DNA of 64,000 nucleotides from Marinobacterium lutimaris (lineage in GTDB: Bacteria > Pseudomonadota > Gammaproteobacteria > Pseudomonadales > Balneatricaceae), in NCBI RefSeq assembly GCF_900108065.1, contig NZ_FNVQ01000003.1:186001-250000 (forward strand), read 5' to 3'. The notes under the pieces were generated by a model. It saw nothing but the letters and a program-made list of their open reading frames with translations, made no database searches and had not been told where the DNA came from. A program made the translations under genes and the position numbers. Shown here in pieces: positions 17,393 to 27,102 of the stretch. The stretch's first letter is position 1, and the number at the start of each line of letters is the position of its first letter.

Positions 17393-18247
17393 ATGCGTTT
17401 TCTGACCGCCAACCCCAGCTACCTGCAGGTCACACCTTTGGCGCTGGTGATTCTGCTGTTTCTGCTGTTCCCCGTGGTGACGATAGTGATCGTCAGCTTC
17501 TGGGACTACAACGCCTATCAGCTGCTACCCGACTTCATCTTTGAAAACTACGAGTTCCTGCTTACCTCGAGCGTCACGCTGAGCGCCTACCTGAAGACGT
17601 TCTTCTTCGCGATCACCTCCTGGCTGATCACCCTGACACTGGGCTTTACCGTCGCCTATTACTTGGCCTTCTATATCAGAAGTCCGCTGCTGCAGAGCGT
17701 ACTGTTTGTGCTCTGCACCGTGCCCTTTTTGACCTCCAACATTATTCGCATGATCTCCTGGATTCCGCTGCTCGGGCGCAACGGACTGGTCAACTCAACC
17801 CTTCAGGAGATCAACCTGATCGACGCGCCGATCGAATGGCTGCTCTACAGCGACTTCGCCGTGATCCTGGCGTTCGTCCACCTTTACACCCTGTTCATGG
17901 TGGTACCGATCTTCAACTCGATGATGCGTATCGACCGCAACCTGATCGAGGCCTCCATCGATGCCGGCGCCAGCGCCTTCCAGACCATCTTTCAGGTGGT
18001 GGTGCCGCTGTGTAAATCGGGTATCGCTATCGGCTCCATCTTTGTGGTCACCCTGGTGATGGGCGATTTCATCACCGTCAGCCTGATGAGCGGCGGCCTG
18101 AGCGCCTCCGTCGGTGTGCTGATCCGCAACGAGATCTCGCTGCTGCAATACCCGGCCGCCGCAGCGGGCGCGGTGGTGCTGCTGATCACCGTACTGATCA
18201 TGCTCAGCATCATGTTCCGTTTCATCAACATCAAGAAGGAGCTGTAA
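17393..18247 (+). CDS. ABC importer permease 1 (PotB-like)
   Basis: The 284-residue inner-membrane protein has about six helices and the binding-protein-dependent permease loop EASIDAGASAFQTIFQVVVPLCKSG (EAA motif, about residues 183-205) that docks the ATPase. A GGAGAG ribosome site created by the preceding repeat lies about 9 bases before the ATG. Together with the next gene it forms the translocation pore. Confidence 0.92.
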   Translation: MRFLTANPSYLQVTPLALVILLFLLFPVVTIVIVSFWDYNAYQLLPDFIFENYEFLLTSSVTLSAYLKTFFFAITSWLITLTLGFTVAYYLAFYIRSPLLQSVLFVLCTVPFLTSNIIRMISWIPLLGRNGLVNSTLQEINLIDAPIEWLLYSDFAVILAFVHLYTLFMVVPIFNSMMRIDRNLIEASIDAGASAFQTIFQVVVPLCKSGIAIGSIFVVTLVMGDFITVSLMSGGLSASVGVLIRNEISLLQYPAAAAGAVVLLITVLIMLSIMFRFINIKKEL

Positions 18248-18249
18248 TC

Positions 18250-19092
18250 ATGGCAGCCCCCGACAAGGCCAAACGCAAGGCGGGATTCATCCCCCTGACC
18301 ATCATATTCGTGCTGTTTATCATCTTTCTGTACGGCCCCACGGCGACCATCGCGATCCTCTCGTTCCAGGGGCCCGATGGCGGCCTCACCTTCCCGATGA
18401 ACGGTATGTCGCTGCACTGGTTCCGCCAGCTGTTTGAAGAGCAACAGGTGGGCGACTTCGGCGGCTCGCTGACCCGCTCAATCCTGCTCGGTATCGCCGT
18501 AATGCTCTGCACCGCCGTGTTCTCGCTGCTGGCGGGCCTGGCTTACCGACGCAGTTTTATGGGCGGCAACGTTCTGTTCTACCTGACGCTGGTGAGCCTG
18601 ATCCTGCCATCGATCCTGATCAGCCTGGGTATCGGCATCATGTTCGACCGTATCGGCCTTTCACCGGGCTGGTACAGTTCCGCCTTCGGCGCGCATCTGA
18701 CCTGGACCCTGCCGTTCGGCCTGCTGATCATGTTTGCGGTATTTAATCGCTTCAACAAAAGCTATGAAGCGGCCGCCATCGATATGGGCGCTACCTCCTG
18801 GCAGACCTTCCGTCTGGTCGTTTTCCCGCTGATTCTCCCGAGCCTGATCGGTGTCTGCCTGTTCGGCTTCACCCTCTCCTACGATGAGTTTGCCCGCACC
18901 CTGATGACCGCTGGCACCTTCAACACCCTGCCGCTGGAGATCTACGGTATGACCACCAACGTGACCACGCCGGTGCTCTACGCCCTGGGCACGATGACCA
19001 CCCTGTTCTCCTTCACCCTGATATCCGCTGCCCTGATTGCGATCTGGGCGGTTCGTAAAAGCCGGGCACGCAAGGCGCCCACCAGCGCCTGA
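18250..19092 (+). CDS. ABC importer permease 2 (PotC-like)
   Basis: The 280-residue protein has six predicted helices and the EAA loop YEAAAIDMGATSWQTFRLVV near residue 175. It starts 2 bases after the first permease stop, with AAGGAG inside the end of that gene, so the two are translationally linked. The N-terminus (KAKRKAGFIPLTIIF) is positively charged, placing it in the cytoplasm. Confidence 0.92.
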   Translation: MAAPDKAKRKAGFIPLTIIFVLFIIFLYGPTATIAILSFQGPDGGLTFPMNGMSLHWFRQLFEEQQVGDFGGSLTRSILLGIAVMLCTAVFSLLAGLAYRRSFMGGNVLFYLTLVSLILPSILISLGIGIMFDRIGLSPGWYSSAFGAHLTWTLPFGLLIMFAVFNRFNKSYEAAAIDMGATSWQTFRLVVFPLILPSLIGVCLFGFTLSYDEFARTLMTAGTFNTLPLEIYGMTTNVTTPVLYALGTMTTLFSFTLISAALIAIWAVRKSRARKAPTSA

Positions 19093-19132
19093 TGCGCGAA
19101 GAGCCGGTAACTATAAAGATGAGTCGAAAACC

Positions 19133-19825
19133 ATGAAGCTGCGTGTAATTAACCCCAATGACAGCCAGACGATGACCGAGATGATCGCCGAGAGCTGTCG
19201 CTCGGTCACCGATCTGACCGAGATCGATGCCGTCTGCGCCGGCGCAGGCGTTGCGAGCATTGAAGGCTTTTACGACGGTGCTATCGCTGCGGCCGGGGTG
19301 GTGCAGCGCGTTGCCGAAGGCGAAGCACTCGGCTGTGATGCCTACCTGATCGCCTGCGCCGACGACACCGCGCTGCAAGGCGCCCGCGAGCGCGCCAATG
19401 GCCCGGTAATGGGCATCGGCGAGGCCGCCATGCACGCCGCCAGCCTGCTCGGCTGCGGCTTCACCATCCTCACAGCACAGCAGAAGTCGGTGCGGATTCT
19501 TGAGGCCAACGCCCGCAGCTACGGCTTTGCCGATCACTGCCTGGGCGTTCACGCGCTGCAGATGCCGGTGCTGGACCTGGAACACAGCGACGATCCCAAG
19601 CTGCTCGACAAACTGATCCGCCGCGCTGAAACGGTGATCAACCAGGACGGCTCAGAAGTACTGGTGCTCGGCTGCGCGGGCCTGACTACCCAGCAGCCGA
19701 TGCTGCAGCAGGCACTGGGAATCCCGGTTATCGATGGCGTGCGGATCGGCACGCTGATGCTGGAATCGCTGGTGCGCGCCGGATTGTATACCAGCAAGCG
19801 CTGCAGTTACGCCTACGCGGGCTAA
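19133..19825 (+). CDS. Asp/Glu/hydantoin racemase family protein
   Basis: The 230-residue cofactor-independent racemase homologue has the N-terminal MKLRVINPNDSQTMTEMI and two cysteine motifs, ACADD (about residue 78) and LGCAGL (about residue 180), matching the paired Cys acid/base residues of the family. The ATG at 19133 was chosen because the longer frame overlaps the permease end. It is the last gene of the importer operon, 40 bases after the permease, so it probably acts on the imported compound, for example a hydantoin, allantoin-like or acidic amino-acid substrate. The exact substrate is inferred, not shown. Confidence 0.82.
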   Translation: MKLRVINPNDSQTMTEMIAESCRSVTDLTEIDAVCAGAGVASIEGFYDGAIAAAGVVQRVAEGEALGCDAYLIACADDTALQGARERANGPVMGIGEAAMHAASLLGCGFTILTAQQKSVRILEANARSYGFADHCLGVHALQMPVLDLEHSDDPKLLDKLIRRAETVINQDGSEVLVLGCAGLTTQQPMLQQALGIPVIDGVRIGTLMLESLVRAGLYTSKRCSYAYAG

Positions 19826-19885
19826 GCACCGGTAACCAGATCGCGCTACAATTCGGGCTCCTCTGATCTGCCACAAGGAGAGCCC

Positions 19886-20815
19886 GTGCAATCGATCATT
19901 TCCATCCAGGGCGTCGGCAAAAGCTATGCATCCGGTTTTACCGCGCTGAAATCCATCGATCTGGAGATTCAGCGCGGAGAAATTTTTGCGCTGCTCGGCC
20001 CCAACGGGGCGGGTAAAACCACCCTTATCAGCATTATCTGCGGCATCGTTAACGCCACCTCCGGCAAGGTGATTGCCGATGGTTTCGACATCGCCCGCGA
20101 CTATCGTCAGGCACGCAGCCAGATCGGCCTGGTACCCCAGGAACTCACCACCGATTCGTTCGAGACGGTCTGGCATACGGTCGCCTTCAGCCGCGGCTTG
20201 TTCGGCAAGCCGGCCAATCCGGAATACCTCGAGAAGATCCTGCGCCAGCTCTCGCTCTGGGAGAAACGCAACGCCAAGATGCTGGAGCTTTCCGGCGGTA
20301 TGAAGCGCCGCGTGATGATCGCCAAGGCGCTGTCCCATGAGCCCAGCATCCTGTTCCTCGATGAACCTACCGCGGGCGTGGATGTGGAGCTGCGCCGCGA
20401 TATGTGGGAGATCGTGCGCGAACTGCGCGAAAACGGCGTCACCATCATTCTGACTACCCACTACATCGAGGAAGCAGAAGAGATGGCCGATCGCATCGGC
20501 GTGATCAACCGCGGCGAGCTGATGCTGGTGGAGCAGAAAACCGAGCTGATGCAGAAGCTGGGACAGAAGCAGCTGAACCTCTACCTGCAGTCACCGCTGG
20601 AGTCCCTGCCCGCTGAGCTGGCGCAGTACAACCTGACGCTGAGCGAAGATGGCACCCAGCTCACCTATACCTTCGATGCCCATCAGGACACCACCGGCAT
20701 CGCCCAGTTGATGCGCAGCCTGAGCCAGCTCGGCATCGACCTGAAAGACCTGCAGTCCAAGCAGAGCTCGCTGGAAGAGATATTTGTCAGCCTGGTTCAC
20801 GGCAAAGATGTATAA
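19886..20815 (+). CDS. ABC-2 type exporter ATPase (DrrA-like)
   Basis: A 309-residue ATPase with Walker [13 protein letters not shown] (about residue 40), signature [15 protein letters not shown], Walker [13 protein letters not shown] and H-loop [13 protein letters not shown], plus a C-terminal extension typical of drug/lipid/polysaccharide ABC-2 exporters. GTG start at 19886 with AAGGAG 5-10 bases upstream. It pairs with the permease 13 bases downstream. Confidence 0.92.
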   Translation: MQSIISIQGVGKSYASGFTALKSIDLEIQRGEIFALLGPNGAGKTTLISIICGIVNATSGKVIADGFDIARDYRQARSQIGLVPQELTTDSFETVWHTVAFSRGLFGKPANPEYLEKILRQLSLWEKRNAKMLELSGGMKRRVMIAKALSHEPSILFLDEPTAGVDVELRRDMWEIVRELRENGVTIILTTHYIEEAEEMADRIGVINRGELMLVEQKTELMQKLGQKQLNLYLQSPLESLPAELAQYNLTLSEDGTQLTYTFDAHQDTTGIAQLMRSLSQLGIDLKDLQSKQSSLEEIFVSLVHGKDV

Positions 20816-20828
20816 GGAAGGATTAAAG

Positions 20829-21590
20829 ATGAACCTCAACGGCGTACTGGCCATCTACAAGTTTGAAATGTCGCGTACCCGGCGCACCCTGATGCAGAGC
20901 ATCCTGTCGCCGGTGCTCTCCACCTCGCTCTACTTTATCGTCTTCGGCACCGCCATCGGTTCCCGCATGGGTAATATCGATGGCGTCAGCTACGGCGCCT
21001 TTATCATCCCGGGTCTGCTAATGCTGTCGCTGCTCAGCGAGAGCATCTCCAACGCCTCGTTCGGGATCTTCTTTCCCAAGTTCTCGGGCACTATCTACGA
21101 GGTACTCTCGGCGCCGGTGTCACCGTTCGAGATTGTCGCTGGTTATGTGGGCGCGGCAGCGACCAAGTCGCTGATTATCGGGGCACTGATTCTGGCCACG
21201 GCGCGGGTATTTGTGGATTACCAGATCGATCATCCGGTGTGGATGCTGGGCTTTCTGATACTGACGGCGCTGACCTTCAGCATGTTCGGTTTCATCATCG
21301 GTATCTGGGCGGATGACTTCCAGAAACTGCAGGTGATTCCGTTGATGGTGATCACCCCGCTGACCTTCCTTGGCGGCGCGTTCTACTCCATCAACATGCT
21401 ACCGGAGCCCTGGCAGACACTGACCCTGTTCAACCCGGTGGTGTACCTGATCAGCGGCTTCCGCTGGGCGTTCTACGGCATCTCCGATGTGAACGTGGCG
21501 GTGAGCCTCGGCATGACCTTCCTGTTCCTGCTGCTCTGCCTCACAGCGGTCTGGTGGATCTTCCGTACCGGCTACCGTATCCGTCACTGA
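20829..21590 (+). CDS. ABC-2 type exporter permease (DrrB-like)
   Basis: A 253-residue protein with six hydrophobic segments and the ABC-2 membrane signature ([18 protein letters not shown] near residue 180). ATG 20829 has AAGGAAGGATT upstream; the longer frame to 20784 overlaps the ATPase and is not used. Together with the ATPase it forms an exporter; E. coli YadG/YadH is the closest familiar pair. Substrate unknown. Confidence 0.9.
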   Translation: MNLNGVLAIYKFEMSRTRRTLMQSILSPVLSTSLYFIVFGTAIGSRMGNIDGVSYGAFIIPGLLMLSLLSESISNASFGIFFPKFSGTIYEVLSAPVSPFEIVAGYVGAAATKSLIIGALILATARVFVDYQIDHPVWMLGFLILTALTFSMFGFIIGIWADDFQKLQVIPLMVITPLTFLGGAFYSINMLPEPWQTLTLFNPVVYLISGFRWAFYGISDVNVAVSLGMTFLFLLLCLTAVWWIFRTGYRIRH

Positions 21591-21641
21591 CACTCACTTT
21601 ACGACAGGCGGCAATGAACCTGAGCTAGCCGGGAGGTAGCT

Positions 21642-22067
21642 GTGCAAAAAACAGAATCTCGACTCAACCTGAGTCTGGCGGCTGCCCAGCTGCTCGCCAA
21701 CAGCGCCATCGAAAAGGCGGAACAGCTGGGTCGCAATATGTGCATCGCAGTGGTGGATACCTCCGGCCATCCGCTGGTCACCCTGCGCATGCCGGGCGCT
21801 CCCCTGCCTTCTGCAGAATATGCGCGCAAAAAGGCCTACACGGCGCTCTCTTTTGGCCGCTCGACCGAAGAGTGGAAAGAGCGCCTGGAAGCCAAGCCGG
21901 TAACCCTGACTGGCCTTGCGCAGCATCCAGACGTAGCGCTGTTCGGCGGTGGCGAGCCGGTCATTGTCGATGGATCTGTAGTCGGTGCGGTGGGCGTCTC
22001 CGGCGGCGCGGAAAGCGAGGATGTTCTCTGCGCCCGCACCGCTATCGAAGCCCTGGCGAGGGCCTGA
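21642..22067 (+). CDS. GlcG/HbpS family heme-binding-type protein
   Basis: A 141-residue protein of the GlcG/HbpS fold: LSLAAAQLLANSAIEKAEQLG, then MCIAVVDTSGHPLVTLRMPGAP, AYTALSFGRST and the glycine-rich GGGEPVIVDGSVVGAVGVSGG. Family members bind heme or act as accessory proteins in glycolate/propanediol clusters; the role here is unknown. GTG start at 21642 with GGGAGGT 5-11 bases upstream. It lies 51 bases after the exporter permease and may share its transcript. It ends 2 bases from the convergent slipin gene. Confidence 0.82.
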   Translation: MQKTESRLNLSLAAAQLLANSAIEKAEQLGRNMCIAVVDTSGHPLVTLRMPGAPLPSAEYARKKAYTALSFGRSTEEWKERLEAKPVTLTGLAQHPDVALFGGGEPVIVDGSVVGAVGVSGGAESEDVLCARTAIEALARA

Positions 22068-22069
22068 TT

Positions 22070-22855
22070 CTAGTCCGGCTCCGTCGGTTTAGTCTTTACC
22101 CTGACCGCATCGGTCCAGCTGGTAATCATGTCGATCGGTAACGGAAACACGATGGTGTGGCTGTTCTGTCCGCTGGCGATCTCCGTCAAGGTCTGCATGT
22201 AACGCAGCTGGATCGCCTGCGGTTCTTCGGCCAGTCGCTGGGCTGCCCCCAGCAATTTTTCCGAAGCTTCCAGCTCACCACTGGCATGAATCACCTTGGC
22301 GCGACGGGCACGCTCCGCCTCCGCCTGCTTGGCGATGGCGCGCACCATGCTCTCGTCCAGATCCACATGCTTAATCTCCACATTGGCGACCTTGATGCCC
22401 CAGGCGTCGGTCTGCTTATCGAGTATTTTCTGGATATCGGCATTAAGCCGGTCGCGGCCTGAAAGCATATCGTCCAGTTCATGCTGCCCCAGCACCGACC
22501 TCAACGTGGTCTGCGACAGCTGACTGGTGGCTTCGAGATAGTTCTCCACATGGATGATCGCCTTTTCCGGATCCACCACGCGGAAATAGATCACCGCGTT
22601 CACCTTCACCGACACGTTATCCATGGAGATCACATCCTGGGTCGGCACATCCATCACCAGGGTACGCAGGTCCACACGCACCATCTGCTGGATCACCGGT
22701 ACGACGATGATCAGGCCCGGTCCCTTGACCCGGTAAAAGCGCCCCAGCAGAAAGATCACGCCACGCTCGTATTCGCGCAGGATGCGAAACATCGAAAGCA
22801 GCAGAAGAACCACCAGCACCACGATGGTCGTCGCGAAATAGGGAAATCCGATCAT
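22070..22855 (-). CDS. Slipin / stomatin-like SPFH membrane protein
   Basis: A 261-residue protein with one N-terminal membrane helix (residues 5-22) and an SPFH domain ([17 protein letters not shown] to about residue 200), followed by the Glu/Ala-rich coiled coil ([17 protein letters not shown]) typical of stomatin oligomers. It forms ring-like membrane microdomain scaffolds and is usually paired with an NfeD protease, as here. The start at 22855 has a GGAGG site inside the end of nfeD, and only 1 base separates the two genes. Confidence 0.93.
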   Translation of the reverse strand: MIGFPYFATTIVVLVVLLLLSMFRILREYERGVIFLLGRFYRVKGPGLIIVVPVIQQMVRVDLRTLVMDVPTQDVISMDNVSVKVNAVIYFRVVDPEKAIIHVENYLEATSQLSQTTLRSVLGQHELDDMLSGRDRLNADIQKILDKQTDAWGIKVANVEIKHVDLDESMVRAIAKQAEAERARRAKVIHASGELEASEKLLGAAQRLAEEPQAIQLRYMQTLTEIASGQNSHTIVFPLPIDMITSWTDAVRVKTKPTEPD

Positions 22856-22856
22856 T

Positions 22857-24236
22857 TCAAGCCTCCAGCTTGTCGACCACAAGCGTTAATCCGTCGATTT
22901 CATGGATGCGTACCCGATCACCGGCCTTGAGCTGTTCGACACAACGCACTTCCCAGAGCTCACCCTCAAACCGCGCCAGCGCCTGGTCCCCATAGACCTG
23001 CTCAATCTCCGCCTCGCGATCGATCATTGCCACGGGCCCCATCCGCGCCGGCCGATAGTGTGCCCGCAGCGCCATACCGAGCAGGGCAAACAGCAGCACA
23101 CCGGTGGTTAGCGCCAATGCGGCCACCACCGGCAGAGCGATCTGAAACGCCGGGATATCGGTATCCATCAGGATGATCGAGCCAATGACAAAGGCGACCA
23201 GGCCGCCCACGCCCAATACGCCAAAGCTGGGCATCATCGCCTCGGCGGCAATCAGCCCCAGCCCCAGTAGAATCAAACCCAGCCCCGCGTAGCTGACCGG
23301 CAGTACCTGAAACGCATAAAGCGCCACCAACAGGCAGATCGCGCCCAGCACACCGGGCAAACCAAAGCCCGGGTTGGTGAACTCAAAGATCAAGCCGTAA
23401 AGGCCGATCAGCATTAACATGTAAGCCACGTTGGGGTTGGTGATCACGGCAAGAAATTCGCTGCGCCAGTCGGGATCAGCAACAAAAATGGCCGAATCAC
23501 TAAAATCGAGCGCGACCTGGCGGCCATTGATCTCCACGGAACGCCCGGCAATCACCTCAAGCAGTTCGCTGCGATCAGCGGCCATCAGATCGATCACGCC
23601 CAATTCCAGCGCTTTGCTGGCGGTGAGACTCGCGCCCTCTCGCACCGCTTTCTCGGCCCAGTCGGCATTGCGTCCACGCAGCTCGGCCAGCCCCCGGATA
23701 TAGGCCACCGCATCGTTGGTGACCTTGCGCTCCATGGCGCTGCCCGTTCCTCGACCAGAGTGCGGCGTTGCCGGATCGCCTTCGCCGTCCCCAGGTTGCC
23801 CGCCACCAGTGTCAGGCGTCATTGGAGTACCGATAGATACAGGGGTGGCGGCACCGAGGTTGGTGGCCGGCGCCATCGCCGCCACATGGCAGGAGTAGAG
23901 AAGGAAGGTCCCGGCACTGGCAGCACGGGCGCCACCGGGAGAGACATAACAGATGACCGGTATCGGCGATGCCAGCACCGCCGAGATCATCTGCCGCATG
24001 GAGCTGTCCAGCCCGCCGGGAGTATCGATGCGGATCAATACCGCCCCCGCCTGCTCTTCAGCGGCATCTTTCAGCCCCCTCACCAGGTAGTCCGCGGTGG
24101 CCGGTCCCACCACGCCATACAGCGTCAACTGCCAGACGGCCCCTTGGGGCGCCTGCTCAGCCTCAGCCAGCGCTGGGGGGACTGCAAGTAGAACTCCGAT
24201 CAGGAATAGCATCGATCGGAGCCAACAGATATTCAT
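22857..24236 (-). CDS. nfeD: NfeD family membrane-bound serine protease
   Basis: The 459-residue long-form NfeD has a signal peptide (residues 1-24), a ClpP-class protease domain with [13 protein letters not shown], nucleophile Ser107 in RAASAGTF and the likely Lys171 base (MERKVTNDA), four or five membrane helices (about 255-390), and a C-terminal OB-fold domain ([12 protein letters not shown] onward). The long form cleaves stomatin C-termini in archaea, and the slipin downstream is its expected substrate. A Gly/Pro-rich insertion (about residues 136-168) sits between the catalytic Ser and Lys. ATG 24236 (MNICWLRS) was chosen over the 24290 reading for its signal peptide. Confidence 0.92.
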   Translation of the reverse strand: MNICWLRSMLFLIGVLLAVPPALAEAEQAPQGAVWQLTLYGVVGPATADYLVRGLKDAAEEQAGAVLIRIDTPGGLDSSMRQMISAVLASPIPVICYVSPGGARAASAGTFLLYSCHVAAMAPATNLGAATPVSIGTPMTPDTGGGQPGDGEGDPATPHSGRGTGSAMERKVTNDAVAYIRGLAELRGRNADWAEKAVREGASLTASKALELGVIDLMAADRSELLEVIAGRSVEINGRQVALDFSDSAIFVADPDWRSEFLAVITNPNVAYMLMLIGLYGLIFEFTNPGFGLPGVLGAICLLVALYAFQVLPVSYAGLGLILLGLGLIAAEAMMPSFGVLGVGGLVAFVIGSIILMDTDIPAFQIALPVVAALALTTGVLLFALLGMALRAHYRPARMGPVAMIDREAEIEQVYGDQALARFEGELWEVRCVEQLKAGDRVRIHEIDGLTLVVDKLEA

Positions 24237-24480
24237 CGCTCTGACCTCAGATATATATCTGAGTATAGATGCCCCATCCGGATTGCCCATCTAAGGCTTT
24301 GATGGAGATGGGCGATGAAAAACTTTCGACCGCCCCGCTTCGCAACTCAACAGGGCAACTATGATTAATTTTAGAGCGTCTCAGGCGGACTTAGGCTTGT
24401 TCCGAGCTTCCCTTGGCTGTTATACATAATAAAAACGTTATATATGCCATGTTAGGGTGAGAGCTGGGGGCACTCCGGTC
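24237..24480. other. Intergenic region between nfeD and the ATP-grasp operon
   Basis: A divergent promoter region without coding potential, AT-rich at 24421-24450. It contains the candidate promoter of the ATP-grasp operon; the downstream leader (24481-24700) is described separately. Confidence 0.55.
24397..24426 (+). promoter_or_regulatory. Candidate promoter of the ATP-grasp/transglutaminase operon
   Basis: TTGTTC (24397-24402) and TATACA (24421-24426) are 18 bases apart in an AT-rich stretch. If used, they would give a 5' leader of about 270 bases ahead of ATG 24701. Assigned by eye only. Confidence 0.35.
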
Positions 24481-24618
24481 AGTGTTGCCGCGGTATGAGC
24501 AACACTTGAGACCTCCCTCAGACAGAGCAGGTCTGGCTTGTATATTGCACACACTGTTTTCGTGTGCAACGAGTTAAGGAGTTGAATTGAGCGTCCCCCG
24601 TACCGGGCAAATCCCGGT
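24481..24618 (+). promoter_or_regulatory. Hairpin-rich 5' leader of the ATP-grasp operon
   Basis: Three stem-loops lie in series: AGTGTTGC/GCAACACT (24481-24506), TTGCACAC/GTGTGCAA (24545-24569) and ACCGGG/CCCGGT (24602-24618). There is no gene-like frame and no obvious riboswitch signature that I recognise. It could be a regulatory leader or a small RNA. Confidence 0.45.
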
Positions 24619-24700
24619 CGGCCAGCAAACCTAAGATAAGGGTTCAGCATGCTTCCCCGCCGAACCTAATAACGGCCACCAGAATATCAAAGGCTCAGGC

Positions 24701-26155
24701 ATGAGTATGGATTGGAAGAGATACGAACCTCAGGACTTTTTCGACGAACTTGTCACCCCGGCGGGTAACCCCCGACTCCCAGCCAAGCGCTTGATTTCTT
24801 ACCTTGGCTCACTCAGTGAAGATGAAGTAGAAAGCCGCCGACAAATGGCGGAAGCCACGATTCAAGAGATGGGCGTAAGCTTCACCGTCTACACCGAAGA
24901 GGGCAATATTGATCGCGCCTGGCCCTTTGACATCATACCCCGCACCATTTCAGCCAAGCAGTGGGCCAAAACGGCCGCCGGCCTCAAGCAGCGTCTAAAG
25001 GCGCTGAACCTGTTTATCGACGACCTCTACCACGACCAGAAAATCATAAAAGACGGCATAGTGCCGGAGCATCTGGTCACCAACTCCAAGAACTTCCGTC
25101 CCGAATGCGTCGGCGTCTCGCCCCCTTTTGGGGTCTGGGCACACATCTGCGGCACCGATTTGGTGCGCGATAGCGACGGCGAGTTCTACGTGCTGGAAGA
25201 TAACCTGCGCGTTCCCTCCGGCGTTTCCTACATGCTGGAAAACCGGGCGATCACCAAGCGCGTCCTGCCGGAGCTTTTCGAGAACGACAGAATCCTGCCG
25301 GTGGATGATTACTGCTCCAACCTGTTCGACACGCTGGTGTCATTATCGCCGCGTAAGGTGAAGAAACCGGTGGTCGTGGTTCTGACTCCGGGCATCTTCA
25401 ACTCTGCCTACTTTGAGCACGCCTTCCTGGCGCAGCAGATGGGTGTTGAGCTGGTCGAAGGTTCTGACCTGGTGGTCAACGATGATGACTGCGTCTATAT
25501 GCGCACCATCAGCGGTCTGGAGCGGGTGGATGTGATCTATCGCCGTATCGACGACCTGTTCCTCGATCCGGAAGTGTTCCGCAAGGACTCGGTGCTCGGT
25601 GTTCCCGGCCTGATGCGCGCCTGGCAGAAAGGCAACGTGGGCCTGGCCAATGCCCCGGGCGCGGGTGTAGCGGACGACAAGGTGGTTTACGCCTACGTGC
25701 CGGATATCATCCGTTATTACCTCAACGAGGAACCGATCATCCCGAACGTCAAAACCTTCCTCTGCGAAGATCCGGAGCAGCGTGAGTACGTGCTTGAGAA
25801 CCTGGACAAACTGGTGGTTAAACCGGCCAACGAATCCGGCGGCTACGGCATGCTGGTAGGCCCGCACTCCACCAAGAAGGATCAGGCCGCGTTCGCCAAG
25901 CTGATCAAGGAAAATCCGCGTAACTATATCGCCCAGCCGACACTGGCCCTCTCCACCGCACCCACCATGGTGGAGAAAAACGCACTGGAACCGCGCCATC
26001 TCGATCTGCGCCCGTTCATCCTCCAGGGCGAGGATATCTACGTCACTACCGGCGGTTTGACCCGCGTAGCGATGCGCAAGGGTTCACTGGTGGTCAACTC
26101 ATCGCAGGGTGGCGGCAGTAAAGATACCTGGATTGTCGAGACTGGGGAGGCCTGA
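24701..26155 (+). CDS. Circularly permuted type-2 ATP-grasp protein
   Basis: The 484-residue protein belongs to the COG2308-type permuted ATP-grasp family (DUF404/DUF407). Recognised segments are FRPECVGVSPPFGVWAHI, LEDNLRVPSGVSYMLENR, TPGIFNSAYFEHAFLA, and the nucleotide-binding KPANESGGYGMLVGP, followed by DLRPFI, which supplies Asp/Arg for catalysis. The family is predicted to form amide bonds using ATP, but the product is unknown. ATG 24701 has only a moderate ribosome site (AAAGGCTCAGGC). It is the first of five co-directional genes, and the alpha-E partner follows after 5 bases. Confidence 0.9.
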   Translation: MSMDWKRYEPQDFFDELVTPAGNPRLPAKRLISYLGSLSEDEVESRRQMAEATIQEMGVSFTVYTEEGNIDRAWPFDIIPRTISAKQWAKTAAGLKQRLKALNLFIDDLYHDQKIIKDGIVPEHLVTNSKNFRPECVGVSPPFGVWAHICGTDLVRDSDGEFYVLEDNLRVPSGVSYMLENRAITKRVLPELFENDRILPVDDYCSNLFDTLVSLSPRKVKKPVVVVLTPGIFNSAYFEHAFLAQQMGVELVEGSDLVVNDDDCVYMRTISGLERVDVIYRRIDDLFLDPEVFRKDSVLGVPGLMRAWQKGNVGLANAPGAGVADDKVVYAYVPDIIRYYLNEEPIIPNVKTFLCEDPEQREYVLENLDKLVVKPANESGGYGMLVGPHSTKKDQAAFAKLIKENPRNYIAQPTLALSTAPTMVEKNALEPRHLDLRPFILQGEDIYVTTGGLTRVAMRKGSLVVNSSQGGGSKDTWIVETGEA

Positions 26156-26160
26156 TCATT

Positions 26161-27090
26161 ATGTTGTCTAAAGTTGCCGAGCGCCTCTACTGGACGGCGC
26201 GTTATATCGAGCGTGTTGAGAACACCGCCCGCCTGGTCAGCGTGTACGACAAGCTGCTGTTTGACCTGCCCAAGGATATCAACATCGGCTGGTACAACCT
26301 GGTGGTTCTGAACAGCGCCACCGAGCTGTTTGAAGATCGCTACAAGGTCCAGGACGAGCGTAACGTCGTCAAGTTCATGCTCGCGGACGATACCAACCCC
26401 AGTTCCATGCTGACTGCATTGAAGATGGTACGCGAGAACATCCGTACCTCCCGAGATGTGGTGCCGGCGGAAACCTGGGAGCTGATCAACGAGGTTTACC
26501 TCTATGCCAAGAACAACATCCAGCTGGGGATCAACCGCAGCCGCCGTCATGATTATCTTTCCGAGGTAATCAAGGGCTGCCAGATGCTCTCCGGCCTGCT
26601 CTACGGCACCATGAGTCACGATGCCGGCTGGCAGTTCATGAAACTCGGCCGCGATCTGGAACGGGCGGATATGACCACCCGTATCCTCGATGCCGGCGCC
26701 TTCGGTCTGCTGCAGGCCAACGGCGATGCCAGCGTTAACCTGCGCCAGATCGTCTGGGGTAACGTGTTGCGCTCTGCCAGTGCCTATATGAGCTACCGCC
26801 GCACGCTGAAAGGCGCGGTCTATGGCCCTGACGTCGCCAACTTTATGCTTGAAGATCCGCACTTCCCGCGCGCGTTCCAGTTCTGTCTGATGCAGATGGA
26901 TGTAGCTGCGGCCAAGCTGCCCAAGAACGACGCCGTGCGTAAGGTGATCAAGGCGATCAAGCCGGAGCCGCGCCTGGCCGAAGAAGATACCGATCTGGGA
27001 CAGCCGTTCCGCGACTATCTTAACGATCTCCAGGTTCAACTGGGCGAACTGCATGAAGCGATCGCCGCAACCTGGTTTCCCGTACCCTGA
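26161..27090 (+). CDS. Alpha-E domain protein (DUF403)
   Basis: A 309-residue all-helical protein starting MLSKVAERLYWTARYIERVENTARL, the hallmark of the alpha-E family, with repeated helices (ENIRTSRDVVPAETWELIN; AGWQFMKLGRDLERADM). No catalytic residues are known for this family. It almost always accompanies the permuted ATP-grasp protein and is thought to be its partner. The same domain is fused to the second ATP-grasp copy at 30547, which supports a physical complex. Confidence 0.9.
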   Translation: MLSKVAERLYWTARYIERVENTARLVSVYDKLLFDLPKDINIGWYNLVVLNSATELFEDRYKVQDERNVVKFMLADDTNPSSMLTALKMVRENIRTSRDVVPAETWELINEVYLYAKNNIQLGINRSRRHDYLSEVIKGCQMLSGLLYGTMSHDAGWQFMKLGRDLERADMTTRILDAGAFGLLQANGDASVNLRQIVWGNVLRSASAYMSYRRTLKGAVYGPDVANFMLEDPHFPRAFQFCLMQMDVAAAKLPKNDAVRKVIKAIKPEPRLAEEDTDLGQPFRDYLNDLQVQLGELHEAIAATWFPVP

Positions 27091-27102
27091 GGGATTTAAA
27101 AC

